64,000 bases of DNA from Verrucomicrobiales bacterium (GTDB taxonomy: Bacteria > Verrucomicrobiota > Verrucomicrobiia > Verrucomicrobiales > V1-33), in NCBI GenBank assembly GCA_028293125.1, contig JAQGPJ010000041.1, forward strand, positions 1 to 64,000. Direction: 5' to 3'. The notes beneath the pieces were generated by a model that saw only the letters and a program-made list of their open reading frames with translations, was not told the DNA's origin and made no database searches. This document shows positions 9,091 through 18,566 of this stretch, piece by piece. The translations under genes were made by a program, and so were the position numbers. Every line of letters starts with the position of its first letter. The stretch's first letter is position 1.

Positions 9091-10062
9091 TCAGAGAATC
9101 CGGTGACGGCTCAGGTCCTGGGTGTCCACCAGACCGACAGGATGGCGCAAGGAGTCCAACACCACCAACTCGTCCACAGGATGGTGCTCCAGCAGATTCA
9201 GCAGTTCCGCGGCCAGCTTGCCGCTGTGGATGGTGATGGGCTGCGGCGTCATGAAGCGGGCCACGGCCTCGCCGGCCAGACCAGGGTTGGTTTCAAAGGC
9301 ACGCGCAAAATCGCCCTGCGTGAAGATCCCGGCCAAAGTGCCGTCCGGATGGGTCAGGATCACGCAGCCGCTGCGGCAGCGCCCCATGGTGCGCACCGCC
9401 TCGCGCACCGTGGCATCGGGGGGCACCAAGGGCAGGCGGTCGCCGGTGCGCATGATGTCCGAGACCTTGGTGAGCAGCGCCCGCCCCAGGCTGCCACCGG
9501 GGTGCAGCAGCGCGAAATCCTCGGGCTGGAATCCCCGGGCCTCCAGCAGCACCATCGCCAGGGCATCCCCCAGCACCAGCATCACGGTGCTGCTGCTGGT
9601 GGGAGCCAGATTCAGCGGGCAGGCCTCCCGCTGCACCCTCACATCCAGCACCGCCTCCGCCGCCAAGGCGAGCGTGCTCTGGAGATTGCCCGTGAAGGCG
9701 ATCAGACGACACTGCTGGCGTTTGAGATGTGGCAGAAGGTTCAGCAGCTCATCCGTCTCCCCGCTGTAGCTCAGGGCGATGACGGCATCCCCCACCGACA
9801 CCATGCCCAGATCACCGTGCAGGGCGTCCTGGACATTCAGCACCACCGCGGGCGCGCCGGTGCTGTTGAGTGTGGCGGCGATTTTGGCGGCGATGTTGCC
9901 GGATTTCCCCACTCCGCAGAGGACCACCTTGCGTCCCTCTCCCACCACACTCCGCAGCAGGTCCACCGCCTCCACGAAAGCCTGGTCCAGGCGCTCCGAA
10001 AGGCGCTGCACCTCGGCGGTTTCAAGATCAATGACAGTTCGGGCTTTGGCCAGATAATCCAT
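9091..10062 (-). CDS. kdsD: Arabinose-5-phosphate isomerase (SIS + CBS domains)
   Basis: 323 residues. The N-terminal SIS sugar isomerase domain contains 'CGVGKSGNIAAKIAATLNSTG' (about 49-69), 'HGDLGMV' and 'LSYSGETDELLNLLP'. 'LAPTSSSTVMLVLGDALAMVL' and 'FALLHPGGSLGRALL' are strongly typical of KdsD/KpsF/GutQ. Two CBS domains follow ('DIMRTGD-LPLVPPDATVREAV', 'FMTPQPITI'). The enzyme interconverts ribulose 5-phosphate and arabinose 5-phosphate, the first step to Kdo of LPS. Placement between an LptA-domain protein and an envelope channel supports the LPS role over gluconate or capsule paralogues. Confidence 0.93.
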   Translation of the reverse strand: MDYLAKARTVIDLETAEVQRLSERLDQAFVEAVDLLRSVVGEGRKVVLCGVGKSGNIAAKIAATLNSTGAPAVVLNVQDALHGDLGMVSVGDAVIALSYSGETDELLNLLPHLKRQQCRLIAFTGNLQSTLALAAEAVLDVRVQREACPLNLAPTSSSTVMLVLGDALAMVLLEARGFQPEDFALLHPGGSLGRALLTKVSDIMRTGDRLPLVPPDATVREAVRTMGRCRSGCVILTHPDGTLAGIFTQGDFARAFETNPGLAGEAVARFMTPQPITIHSGKLAAELLNLLEHHPVDELVVLDSLRHPVGLVDTQDLSRHRIL

Positions 10063-10202
10063 GGGCGGTCAACAAGGGAAGGGGCAAACCGGCATCACGG
10101 GAACCGGTGGACTCCCGCCTTGGCCGCGTGCGGCGGGAGTGGAGTCCGCCGTGCGCGAAACACCGGGTGCGGTTCTTTCCTTCCGGTCAAACCCTTCACC
10201 CG

Positions 10203-12170
10203 TCAATTGGCGATGATCGTGCGGTTCGGCCCCTCGGTCAGAATGCGTCCATCGGATTTGATCACCATCACGGTGGAGGGCGAGGTGGAGACGTGGGCTC
10301 TGCCCCCTTTGCCTCCCTCCCGGACCTCGGGTTTCTCCCTGAGAGTGATCTCGCCGGTGGCCGGCCGGTAAATCACCCGGCCCGCGCTGACCATCCGTGC
10401 GGAGCCGGGCTGCCCCGCCTGGGCGCGCAGCATCACATGGCCGGAAGCCTCCAGCCGCTCAATGCCGTTTCCGGTCTTTTTCAAAAACACCTCCACACGG
10501 TCCCCCCGCAGGTGGACCACTTTGTCATTCAGTTCCACTCTGCCGGTGTAGATGACCTTGTTGTTCTTCTGATCGTGCTCTGTCCGGCCCGCTGACTGAA
10601 TGTCCACACTGCCGATCGCCGGCTCATCAAAAGCCGGAAGACTCTCCGGGAGTTTTTCCATCACAGTGTTCTCCACTCTCAATGGCAGAACAGCGGATGT
10701 GGGCATGGAGCGGGAAAGAACGGGTTCAGCCGCGGACTCCAGCTGCGGATTTTCGGAGACGCGGGTGGCGGCAAGGGCCAGGGAGCGCGCAAAAACCTCC
10801 TCACGCTGGGCCGGCGGCCTGGCGGCGGGGGAGGAGGAGGAAGCGGCATTGCCGCCGGGCTTGAGGAAAACGGGAATGGTCGCGGGGGCCGTGGGGGCTT
10901 GGACCGCCACCAGGACCGGAGCCGCGGTGCGGGCAGGGACAGGCGGAGCACTGGCAGCCGCCGTTGCCGGCGGCTTCACAGCCTCCGGTTTATTGCCACC
11001 CTGACGGGCGGAGGGATTGGCGACCACTGTTTTGCCGGCATCCCTGCCAGCGTCCCCTGCGGAGCCGGGAGCACCATCCGGTCCTCCTTTGAGAGTCAGG
11101 CTGGCGGTGCGGGAGTGCAGAAAATCACCCAGCCCGCTGAAGTCATCCGACGGCATTGCCGGAGACAGGGGCGCGGCCTTGGTCACAAAATCCGCCGCCT
11201 GCCGGCGGTCAGACCCGACGGAAGCCGGAAGGGGTCCCGGTTTGTCATCGGGAAGGGAGAACTTGTCGGAAACTGACGCCGGCGCGGGGCGGAAAGTGCT
11301 CTGCTTTTTGGCACTGGCCGCCATGGCGGCCCGGGCGGTCATGGCATCAATCGGCGCCACCGGTCTTTTGGGCGGGGCCACGTCGGGATTGGAGGCGGAA
11401 AAAGTCCGGGGAGCGGTGCTGTCCACCATGAGGGAGACGAAAGTCAGGGCGGAGGGCAGCCCTGTGGGCATGCCAAAGAACCGCTGTCCAAGATCGGCGG
11501 GAACAAAAACCCGGGAGGCGAACATATCATGATTCGGGGAGTCCGCACCGGCATCATTCCTATCGCCATCAGCGTTAGTAAAGTTGGAGGCGGTCTGCAC
11601 CAGACCGGAGGATGCCAGGGATCTCCCTTTGCCGGCACCGGTTTTTTTACCGGCAGCCACAGTGCCCGCTCCAGCGGTTTTGGCCGGCGGGGCATTGTCC
11701 GCAGGCTTTGATTTCTTTTTCGTGCCGGCGCTGGCCTGGGTTTTGTCAGGCGCGGACTTCGCGGGCTTGACGGAGGGTTTGGCCAGGGTCTTTGAATTGG
11801 CAGCCACGGTTTTCCCGGGTGACTTCCCCGCCGCAGGGGCGGCGGGTTTGCTCTTTTTGGCAGTTGTCAGAGCTTTGTCCTTGCCCGGTGCAGGTTTGGC
11901 CGGAACTTTGACCACGGCTTTGGGCTGGCCCTTCTCTTTGGAGCCGGGGGCTTTTGCGGTTGGTGAGGATTTGGCGGCAGTCTTTTTAGGCGCTGCGGGT
12001 TTCAGGGTGCCAGGTTTCGCAGCCGTGCCTTTTTTGGAGCTTCCACTGCTGTTGCCTGAGACGACAGGCTTGGACGCGGATTGCCCTTGGGCCTGAACGC
12101 AGGGAACGGCGGGAAGCCACATCAGCAGCCCGGCAGTGAGTAGACTGGTACTGATTTTCACAAAATCCAC
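10203..12170 (-). CDS. Secreted LptA/OstA-domain protein with a long Lys/Ala/Pro-rich N-terminal region
   Basis: 655 residues with a signal peptide ending near 'VQAQG'. Residues about 30-190 are extremely rich in Lys, Ala, Pro, Ser and Gly (runs such as 'KPAPGKDKALTTAKKSKPAA'), resembling histone H1-like tails, and a low-complexity Ala/Pro region follows to about residue 500. The last about 130 residues hold the recognisable domain: 'DIQSAGRTEHDQKNNKVIYTG-VELNDKVVHLRGDRVEVFL' and 'ASGHVMLRAQ', the repeated beta-strand pattern of LptA/OstA proteins that bridge LPS across the periplasm. The adjacent kdsD supports an LPS role. E. coli LptA is about 185 residues, so about 500 residues here are extra and probably disordered. 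Confidence 0.72.
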   Translation of the reverse strand: MDFVKISTSLLTAGLLMWLPAVPCVQAQGQSASKPVVSGNSSGSSKKGTAAKPGTLKPAAPKKTAAKSSPTAKAPGSKEKGQPKAVVKVPAKPAPGKDKALTTAKKSKPAAPAAGKSPGKTVAANSKTLAKPSVKPAKSAPDKTQASAGTKKKSKPADNAPPAKTAGAGTVAAGKKTGAGKGRSLASSGLVQTASNFTNADGDRNDAGADSPNHDMFASRVFVPADLGQRFFGMPTGLPSALTFVSLMVDSTAPRTFSASNPDVAPPKRPVAPIDAMTARAAMAASAKKQSTFRPAPASVSDKFSLPDDKPGPLPASVGSDRRQAADFVTKAAPLSPAMPSDDFSGLGDFLHSRTASLTLKGGPDGAPGSAGDAGRDAGKTVVANPSARQGGNKPEAVKPPATAAASAPPVPARTAAPVLVAVQAPTAPATIPVFLKPGGNAASSSSPAARPPAQREEVFARSLALAATRVSENPQLESAAEPVLSRSMPTSAVLPLRVENTVMEKLPESLPAFDEPAIGSVDIQSAGRTEHDQKNNKVIYTGRVELNDKVVHLRGDRVEVFLKKTGNGIERLEASGHVMLRAQAGQPGSARMVSAGRVIYRPATGEITLREKPEVREGGKGGRAHVSTSPSTVMVIKSDGRILTEGPNRTIIAN

Positions 12171-12346
12171 CTAATCATTTGGAAACCCGGAATATCAAGC
12201 AATTTCCATAAGCATCAGGGATTTAATGACTGAACCGCAGATTTCAGATGGCGCGGCAGACTCAAAGCCCGGGACAGATGGCGAAATGTGTAACCTTCTC
12301 CATTTTGGATTCATCCAGCGGGCAAACACCATTTTTGCCGCGCTTT

Positions 12347-12904
12347 ATGGACAATTACCTCACTTCCGCCGTCGTCTGGTCCATCGTGTGGCTGATCATC
12401 GGCATCCTGCTCACTTTGGGGGCCAGCCTGCTGACCGCGAGAACGCTTTTCCCGGAATTTTCGGAGCGCTGCGCGGGATCCTGTGCCCGTCCTGTCCGGC
12501 ATATCCTGCTTGGCCTTGTAGCCGCAGCGGTGGCGGGAGGCCTTGTGGCGTTGATGCAGCGTCTGGGACAGGGCGGCCAGCTTCCCACCCTGCTGATCAT
12601 CGGCACGGTCATCCTCATGTCGCTGGCCGGGGTATCGGGCCAGGTGGTGCGCATGGCCCGCCGCAGTATGCGCAGCGGGGAGGACCCCGCCGGCTGGCCC
12701 GCCGCCATCCGTGGCACGGCGGCGCTGACCCTGACTTACCTGCTGCCGGTGGCCGGATGGTTCCTGGTGCTTCCTCTCTCCCTGCTGTGCGGACTGGGCT
12801 GCACCCTGCGCAATCTGCGGACAGCCAAAGCCAAATCCCAAACCACCCCTCCCGCCACCGTCCTGGATCCGGTCATGCCTCCCATGACCCCGGAAATGGT
12901 GTGA
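12347..12904 (+). CDS. Integral membrane protein of unknown function
   Basis: 185 residues from the ATG giving 'MDNYLTSAVVWSIVWLIIGI'; the open frame to 12248 adds only a non-hydrophobic stretch without conservation signals. Four hydrophobic segments are visible (about residues 6-27, 46-65, 76-95, 125-150), with charged Arg/Lys loops and a Pro/Thr-rich cytoplasmic-type tail. I do not recognise the family. It is divergent from the LptA-like gene and 96 bases upstream of the DUF1800 gene, so it may share a transcript with the exported-protein genes that follow. Confidence 0.6.
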   Translation: MDNYLTSAVVWSIVWLIIGILLTLGASLLTARTLFPEFSERCAGSCARPVRHILLGLVAAAVAGGLVALMQRLGQGGQLPTLLIIGTVILMSLAGVSGQVVRMARRSMRSGEDPAGWPAAIRGTAALTLTYLLPVAGWFLVLPLSLLCGLGCTLRNLRTAKAKSQTTPPATVLDPVMPPMTPEMV

Positions 12905-13000
12905 CCGCTCTGATGTCCGGCCTCTGGGCGGTTCAGAGTTTCCTCCAGCCAAAACCCCCAGTCCACCGGTTCCGCTCCGCACGATCCCAATCATACGCCC

Positions 13001-14497
13001 ATGAAAACAGGAACCCATTTGCCGCGCCGGCATTTTCTCCGCCTTGCCGGAGGCGCGGGAGCCCTTTCATGGGTGACCGCGTGCGACCGGCTCAAGGATT
13101 TGAAAGCCAGTCTGCCGCTGGGACCGGGAGCGGACACTTTGGCCCCCTTTAAGACTCCCTCCGGATCCGGCCCGGATCTGATCAGCCACACGCTGAACCG
13201 CCTGACCTGGGGCGCCGCGCCCGGTGAATATGCCAGAGTCTCCGCGCTTGGCTCCACGCCGGAGGATTGCCTGGAGCGGTTCCTGGAGGAGCAGCTGCAT
13301 CCGGAAAAAATAGAAGATCCGGTCACCCGTGCCGCCCTGGCCCGGCTGGAAGCGGTCCGTGAACCGGTGACGGAGCTGTTTGAATACAAACCCTCGCAGC
13401 TCGACAGCGAGCTCACCCGTGCCGCCGTCATCCGCGCCTCCCACAGCCGCCGGCAGCTTTATGAGGTCATGGTGGCATTCTGGTCCGACCACTTCAATAT
13501 TGACTCCTCCAAACTGGACTGCCGCTGGTTCAAGACCGTGGATGACCGCGACATCATCCGGAAACATGCGCTGGGGAATTTCCGCAGCCTCCTGCGGGCC
13601 TCGGCCCTCAGCCCCGCAATGCTGTTTTACCTGGATGGGCGTGAGAACAAGCACCGCACCGCCGGGGACAAGCCGAATGAGAACTATGCCCGCGAGCTTC
13701 TAGAGCTGCACACCCTCGGCATCCATGGCGGCTACACCCAGGGCGATGTGATGGAGGCCGCCCGCTGCCTGACCGGCTGGACCGTCACCGGGCGCGAGGT
13801 GAAACTGGGGATCGGCAGGGTTTTCTTTGAGGCGGCGGCCCACGACGACGGGGCCAAATCCGTGCTCGGCCAGGAACTCTCCGCCGGCGGCGGGCCGGAG
13901 GATCTGGACCGTCTCCTCGCGGTTATCACCGCCCATTCCTCCACCGCAGCCTTCATCGCCCGCAAGCTTTGCCGGCATTTCATTGCCGACGAGCCTCCGG
14001 ATCCGGCAGTGGAAAAAGTGGCCGCCGCTTTTCACAACAGCGCCGGGGACATTCCGGAGACGCTGCGGGCCCTGTTCCGCACGGAGGAATTCCGCACCCT
14101 GCGCGGGGATAAAATAAAAAAACCTTTCCATTTCATCGTCTCCGCCCTGCGGGCCACGGGCAGCGCCACCTCCTGCGGCACCGGTGTCCGCCGGGCGCTG
14201 CAGATCATGGGGCACGCCCCTTTCCATTATCCCACGCCGGAAGGCCCACCGCCCTCCGGCGCGGACTGGCTGGCCACCCTGCTCTGCCGCTGGGATTTTG
14301 CTTCTCAACTGGCCGGAGGAAGCCTGAAATGCACGCGCACGGACACTGCCAAACTGACTGCCTGTGCCGGCGGGAGGGACGGACTGCTGCGTCATTTGTT
14401 CGGCCGCGATCCCGACACCGCCGAATGCGCCGCTGCCGGCAGTGTGAATTCTCCGCTGGCGCTGGCACTTGCCTCCCCGGCTTTTCAGACCTTCTAG
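13001..14497 (+). CDS. DUF1800 protein, Tat-exported
   Basis: 498 residues. The N-terminus has 'RRHFLRLAGGAGALSWVTAC', a Tat motif with a hydrophobic core and a possible lipobox cysteine. DUF1800 hallmarks follow in order: 'HTLNRLTWGAAPGEYARV', 'MVAFWSDHFNI' (about 158), 'DRDIIRKHALGNFRSLL', 'NENYARELLELHTLGIHGGYTQGDVMEAARCLTGWTV' and 'RKLCRHFIADEPP'. The biochemical role of this family is not established; it is abundant in PVC bacteria and usually pairs with DUF1501, as here (next gene 81 bases downstream). The two products are probably exported folded and act together. Confidence 0.9.
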   Translation: MKTGTHLPRRHFLRLAGGAGALSWVTACDRLKDLKASLPLGPGADTLAPFKTPSGSGPDLISHTLNRLTWGAAPGEYARVSALGSTPEDCLERFLEEQLHPEKIEDPVTRAALARLEAVREPVTELFEYKPSQLDSELTRAAVIRASHSRRQLYEVMVAFWSDHFNIDSSKLDCRWFKTVDDRDIIRKHALGNFRSLLRASALSPAMLFYLDGRENKHRTAGDKPNENYARELLELHTLGIHGGYTQGDVMEAARCLTGWTVTGREVKLGIGRVFFEAAAHDDGAKSVLGQELSAGGGPEDLDRLLAVITAHSSTAAFIARKLCRHFIADEPPDPAVEKVAAAFHNSAGDIPETLRALFRTEEFRTLRGDKIKKPFHFIVSALRATGSATSCGTGVRRALQIMGHAPFHYPTPEGPPPSGADWLATLLCRWDFASQLAGGSLKCTRTDTAKLTACAGGRDGLLRHLFGRDPDTAECAAAGSVNSPLALALASPAFQTF

Positions 14498-14578
14498 CCA
14501 TTCCGGCCTTCTGTCATCCCTCTCCCGGGGATGCCCTCCTTTGTTGATCGCTCCCATCCGGTTTTCCCCTGCCCCGCC

Positions 14579-15703
14579 ATGTCCGTCGGCCTTGAAACCA
14601 TCATCTCACCCGACCGCACGCCGTCACCGGTGATTGTGAGTGTGTTCCTGCGAGGCGGCGCGGACGGTCTGCACCTTGCCCCGCCGCTGGAGGACGATGC
14701 CTATCACCGCTCCCGCCCCACCCTCGCCGTGGCCAAAACCGCGGCCCTGCCCCTGGATGGTTTTTTCGGGCTGCATCCGGATCTGGCACCGCTGCACCCG
14801 CTTTATAAGGAAGGCAGTCTGTCCATCATTCACCAGTGCGGCACGGCGGAGTCCAGCCGCTCCCATTTTGAAGCCGAGGACTACCTGCACCATGGCGGGC
14901 TTCAGGGAGGCGGGTGGCTGGGCCGGTATCTGCACCATCAGCGCCGCCCTACGGACGGCCCGCTGACAGCCGTCAGCATTGGTCCCAATGTGTCGGATTC
15001 CCTGCGCGGCACGGCCGCGGTGGCTTTGCAGGACCTCCAGGATTTCACCCTGCCGGACAAGGATCCCGCTCTGCGGGGCCAGCTGGCGGCGCTTTATGCC
15101 CGGACGGGCGGGCCGCTGGGCATGGCCGGCCGTGATACTTTGGCGGCGCTGGAACGGATCGAATCCGTAAGGAAATCACCGGACCAGCCTGCCAACGGAG
15201 CAGAGTATCCGGTAGGCGGTTTTGGCAATGGCCTGCGGCTGATCGCACGGCTGATCCGCGCCCATGTCGGCCTGCGGGCGGCCACCATCGAACTGGGCGG
15301 ATGGGACTCCCATTTCACGCAGCTCACCCTCACCGCTGCATTGCTGCCGGAACTGGCGGGCGGGCTGGCCGCATTTCAACGGGATCTCGGTCCGGAGGCG
15401 GGCCGGGTGAGCACAGTGGTTGGCACGGAATTCGGCCGCCGGGTGGCGGAGAATGTCAGCATCGGCACCGACCATGGCCGGGCCGGCGTCATGATGGTGC
15501 TCGGGGGTGGCACGAAAGGAGGCCGCGTGCTGGCCGACTGGCCCGCCGCCGGCCTGGCTCCGGAGCTTTTGGAGGGTCCCGGCGATGTTCCGGTGTGCCA
15601 TGGCGTGCATCATGTGCTGTCCACCGTCCTCCGGCGCACCGCTCCTGAGGTGGATTTGGGCAAAATCTTTCCCGGTCTGAAACCGGGAACGGTGGGCATT
15701 TGA
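14579..15703 (+). CDS. DUF1501 protein (partner of DUF1800)
   Basis: 374 residues from the ATG giving 'MSVGLETIISPDRTPSPV'. The family core is clear: 'FLRGGADGLHLAPP', 'GLHPDLAPLHPLYKEGSLSIIHQCGTAESSRSHFEAEDYLHHG', 'ELGGWDSHF' and 'TEFGRRVAENVSIGTDHGRAGVMMVLGGG'. This is the alkaline-phosphatase-like fold seen in sulfatase-related DUF1501 proteins, with His/Asp clusters that could bind metal. Unlike most relatives it has no obvious Tat signal at its start, so it may be co-exported with its Tat-bearing DUF1800 neighbour. It lies in the same operon-like run. Confidence 0.88.
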   Translation: MSVGLETIISPDRTPSPVIVSVFLRGGADGLHLAPPLEDDAYHRSRPTLAVAKTAALPLDGFFGLHPDLAPLHPLYKEGSLSIIHQCGTAESSRSHFEAEDYLHHGGLQGGGWLGRYLHHQRRPTDGPLTAVSIGPNVSDSLRGTAAVALQDLQDFTLPDKDPALRGQLAALYARTGGPLGMAGRDTLAALERIESVRKSPDQPANGAEYPVGGFGNGLRLIARLIRAHVGLRAATIELGGWDSHFTQLTLTAALLPELAGGLAAFQRDLGPEAGRVSTVVGTEFGRRVAENVSIGTDHGRAGVMMVLGGGTKGGRVLADWPAAGLAPELLEGPGDVPVCHGVHHVLSTVLRRTAPEVDLGKIFPGLKPGTVGI

Positions 15704-15779
15704 GCTTAGGGTTGATCCGCATTTCATTTCGAACACCGGGCTGGTGTTTCCCCGGGGGTGCCTTTTAATTCGGGCCGCC

Positions 15780-16598
15780 ATGAAGTCCGTTGTCCACGCC
15801 TGCCACTTTCTGTTCTGTCTGAGTCTTCCCGGAGTTTTGATAGCCACCGGCTCCACTCCCGAACAGGCTCAAACCCAAACCCAAACCCAGAACAAGACCA
15901 TAGCCACAGCAACAGGCTCCCAGCCCGCGGCCCACACCGAACGCAGCATTGAGGGCTGGAAGGTGCGGATCGATGACCGGCTATTGAAGGGGGACGGGGC
16001 CGCAGCAGGGGAGAGGGCGGTGAAGCTGCTCACCTCGCGGCTGACGGCCATCACCGCTGTGCTGCCGGAGAAGCCGCTGGCCGGACTGCGCGCCATCACC
16101 ATTCAGCTGGATCTCAACTGCGGGGACCTGCACTCCATGCAGTACCATCCGGACGCCGGCTGGCTGAGGAGCAATGGCTACAGTGAAAAGCTGGCCAAGT
16201 GCGTCCACATTCCGGACATTGACCAGTTTCTCTCGCCGTTTGAAAACCACCGCATGCCGTGGGCGGTGCTGCACGAGCTGGCGCACGGCTATCACGATCA
16301 GGTGCTGGGATTCGACGAGACCCGCGTGCGGGCGGCGTGGGAGAAATTCCGCGCCGGCGGCAAATACGCCTCGGTCCTCACCAGCCCCGGCACTCTGCGG
16401 GAACACTACGGCCTGACCAATGACAAGGAGTTCTTCGCCGAAATGACCGAAGCCTATCTGGGCTCCAATGACTTTTATCCCTTCGTGGCCGGCGAGCTGA
16501 AACAGGCCGAACCGGAAATCTTTACCCTGATGGCGGACATCTGGGGTCCCCTTCCGGAACGCGGCGGCTCAAAACCCCCTGCCGCCGCCGCAAAGTGA
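15780..16598 (+). CDS. Secreted zinc metallopeptidase-like protein (HELAH)
   Basis: 272 residues from the ATG giving 'MKSVVHACHFLFCLSLPGVL', a signal peptide. After it comes a short Gln-Thr repeat (QTQTQTQ, residues about 27-33). The zincin motif HELAH lies at about residue 170 ('WAVLHELAHGYHDQVLGF'). A conserved acidic segment 'NDKEFFAEMTEAYLGSNDFYPF' about 50 residues later can provide the third zinc ligand, a layout reminiscent of ATLF/anthrax lethal factor-type gluzincins. Substrate unknown. It follows the DUF1501 gene after 76 bases on the same strand. Confidence 0.7.
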   Translation: MKSVVHACHFLFCLSLPGVLIATGSTPEQAQTQTQTQNKTIATATGSQPAAHTERSIEGWKVRIDDRLLKGDGAAAGERAVKLLTSRLTAITAVLPEKPLAGLRAITIQLDLNCGDLHSMQYHPDAGWLRSNGYSEKLAKCVHIPDIDQFLSPFENHRMPWAVLHELAHGYHDQVLGFDETRVRAAWEKFRAGGKYASVLTSPGTLREHYGLTNDKEFFAEMTEAYLGSNDFYPFVAGELKQAEPEIFTLMADIWGPLPERGGSKPPAAAAK

Positions 16599-16715
16599 CA
16601 GGCCGCCCGGTGCCTGCGCGGCGATTTCAATTCGTCAGGTTCCGGCATAATCCCCTCCGGTATTGCGTTATTGGCCCACTCCCACTTTATTCACCCCCGT
16701 CCGTTCTCTCCATTT

Positions 16716-18056
16716 ATGAAATCATTCCGCCTTCTGCCTGTCCTGTGCCTGTTCCTGATCACCGCCGGCACCAAGCCAGCGCGGGCGGATCTGAAAAGCT
16801 GGCTGGACAGGCCGGAGCCGGACTACCAATGGGAGTTGACCGAAACCGTGCATATGCTGGGCTGTGATATTTTCCGGCTGAAGCTGGTTTCCCAAGTCTG
16901 GCAGGGTATGCAATGGAATCACGACTTGGTGGTGTTCGCTCCGAAGGACGCCGCCCCCACGGACCAGATCCTCCTGCTCAACGAGGGCGGCAGCGCCAAT
17001 CCGCGGGGCTATCCCTACGGCATGCTGCTGGCCGCCAAGATCAAAGCCCCCTGCGCCATGCTGCTGGGCATCCCCAACCAGCCGCTGTTTGACGGCAAAA
17101 AGGAGGATGCCCTGATTGCGGAGACTTTTGTGAAGTATCTGGAGACAGGTGATGAGTCCTGGCCCCTGCTCTTCCCCATGGTGAAAAGCGTGATCAAGTC
17201 CATGGACGCGCTGCAGGCCTTTTCGGAGAAGCACCTGAGCAAAAAGGTGGAGCGCTTCATCCTCACCGGCGGCTCCAAGCGCGGCTGGAACACTTATCTG
17301 GCCGCCGCCTCCGACCCGCGCGTCAGCGCCATCGCGCCCATGGTGTTCGACTCCCTGAACATGGCGCTGCAACTTCCCCACCAGAAGGAAATCTACGGCG
17401 GGTACAGCCGCATGATCGATGACTACACCTCCCGCGGCTTGGTGCCCATGCCGGACACCCCCGCCGCCAAAAGGCTTTGGAGCTGGGTGGATCCGTGGTT
17501 TTACCGCCAGCGCCTGACCATGCCCAAGCTGATTCTGGCCGGCACCAACGACCCCTTTTGGAACACCGACGCCCTGAATCTCTATTGGGACGGGCTTCCG
17601 GAAAACAAATGGATTGCCTACATCCCCAATGCCGGCCACAGCCTGAACGAGAAGTCCGTCAAAACCGGCCAAAGCGACCGCAACCGGGCCATCGACACCC
17701 TCTGTGCCTTTGTGCGCTGGCAGCTCACCGGCACACCCATGCCCACCCTGACGTGGCGGCACGACGATACTGCGGACGGCTGGTCACGCCTCACCGTGAC
17801 GGCTTCCCAAGCTCCCAAATCCGCCACGCTGTGGGCCGCCACTGCCACCTCACGCGATTTCCGCGAGTCCACTTGGCAACCTCAAACGCTGGAGATTCCC
17901 GCCGACGGCAAAATCACCGCCCTGGTGCCCAAGCCCGCCACCGGCGGCCAGGCGTTCTACATCGACTGCGGCTTCTCCATGGAGGAGCTCACCTCCCACT
18001 TCTGCACCCAGCTCCGGGTAGTTGCCCCCAGTGCAGCCGCCAGCAGCGCGAAGTGA
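16716..18056 (+). CDS. PhoPQ-activated pathogenicity-related protein (alpha/beta hydrolase fold)
   Basis: 446 residues from the ATG giving 'MKSFRLLPVLCLFLITAG', a signal peptide cut near 'ARA'. The mature protein has 'FRLKLVSQVWQGMQWNHDLVVFAP', 'LLNEGGSANPRGYPYG', 'MVKSVIKSMDALQAFSEKHL', the nucleophile elbow-like 'ILTGGSKRGWNTYLAAASDPRV', 'IAPMVFDSLNM' and 'LILAGTNDPFWNTDALNLYWDGLP'. These define the PhoPQ-activated PqaA family. The C-terminal 90 residues form a beta-rich domain. Function in environmental bacteria is unknown; a hydrolase in the periplasm is likely. It ends just before the accessory region. Confidence 0.87.
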   Translation: MKSFRLLPVLCLFLITAGTKPARADLKSWLDRPEPDYQWELTETVHMLGCDIFRLKLVSQVWQGMQWNHDLVVFAPKDAAPTDQILLLNEGGSANPRGYPYGMLLAAKIKAPCAMLLGIPNQPLFDGKKEDALIAETFVKYLETGDESWPLLFPMVKSVIKSMDALQAFSEKHLSKKVERFILTGGSKRGWNTYLAAASDPRVSAIAPMVFDSLNMALQLPHQKEIYGGYSRMIDDYTSRGLVPMPDTPAAKRLWSWVDPWFYRQRLTMPKLILAGTNDPFWNTDALNLYWDGLPENKWIAYIPNAGHSLNEKSVKTGQSDRNRAIDTLCAFVRWQLTGTPMPTLTWRHDDTADGWSRLTVTASQAPKSATLWAATATSRDFRESTWQPQTLEIPADGKITALVPKPATGGQAFYIDCGFSMEELTSHFCTQLRVVAPSAAASSAK

Positions 18057-18566
18057 CTCTTTCAGGAGTTATGCCATTGGCTGCGGGGTATTGTCAGTGG
18101 TGTGGCGGCTTTGCTGGCCATGGGTCCGCAGCCGGGCTGCGGCCATGCGGGCTTTGGCCGGATACAGCGATTCAGCAAAAGGTTCCCGCTTCACGAGGAT
18201 TTCCTCCATCCGCACCATAATGAAATGAGGCCTGTTTCCAAGAAATCATGGTCCGCCCGCAGAGCGAGGCGTTTTGCAAGAATGTCTGCATAATATACCG
18301 CAGGCTGCATGATTCCAACACAGACCCACCCGAATTTTGCCTTACTCCCCCCCGGCCCTGATTCTGCGATGTGTAGCCCGGTCGCGAACAGGAGGTCAGA
18401 CTCGGCGCTCCCTCATGCCTCTAAGTTGTAAATTGAGTATTTATATCGCTGGCCCTCGCGGGGCGCTTTTTGCACTCCGGGGGTTGGGCCTGCGGAATCG
18501 GCACCCACCCCCCATTCTAAAAAACATACTTCTTATGCAAACAATACCGCTACCGTTAACAGCTCC
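18057..18566. other. Gap of low coding signal at the left edge of the accessory region
   Basis: No convincing gene starts in these 510 bases. From about 18300 base composition falls and the style changes from the Verrucomicrobial flank. A plus-strand frame is open without stops from 18432 (just after a TAA) into the coding region of the next entry, but has no ATG or GTG before 18567. A G-rich/C-rich imperfect hairpin lies at about 18479-18513. Confidence 0.4.

Noticed and set aside
10106-10141. Inverted repeat ACTCCCGCC / GGCGGGAGT between the LptA-like gene and kdsD
   Set aside because: No T run on either strand, so not called a terminator; it may be chance in GC-rich DNA.
15866-15892. CAAACC tandem repeats
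   Set aside because: They encode the short Gln-Thr run after the signal peptide of the metallopeptidase; too few units to call a separate repeat feature.
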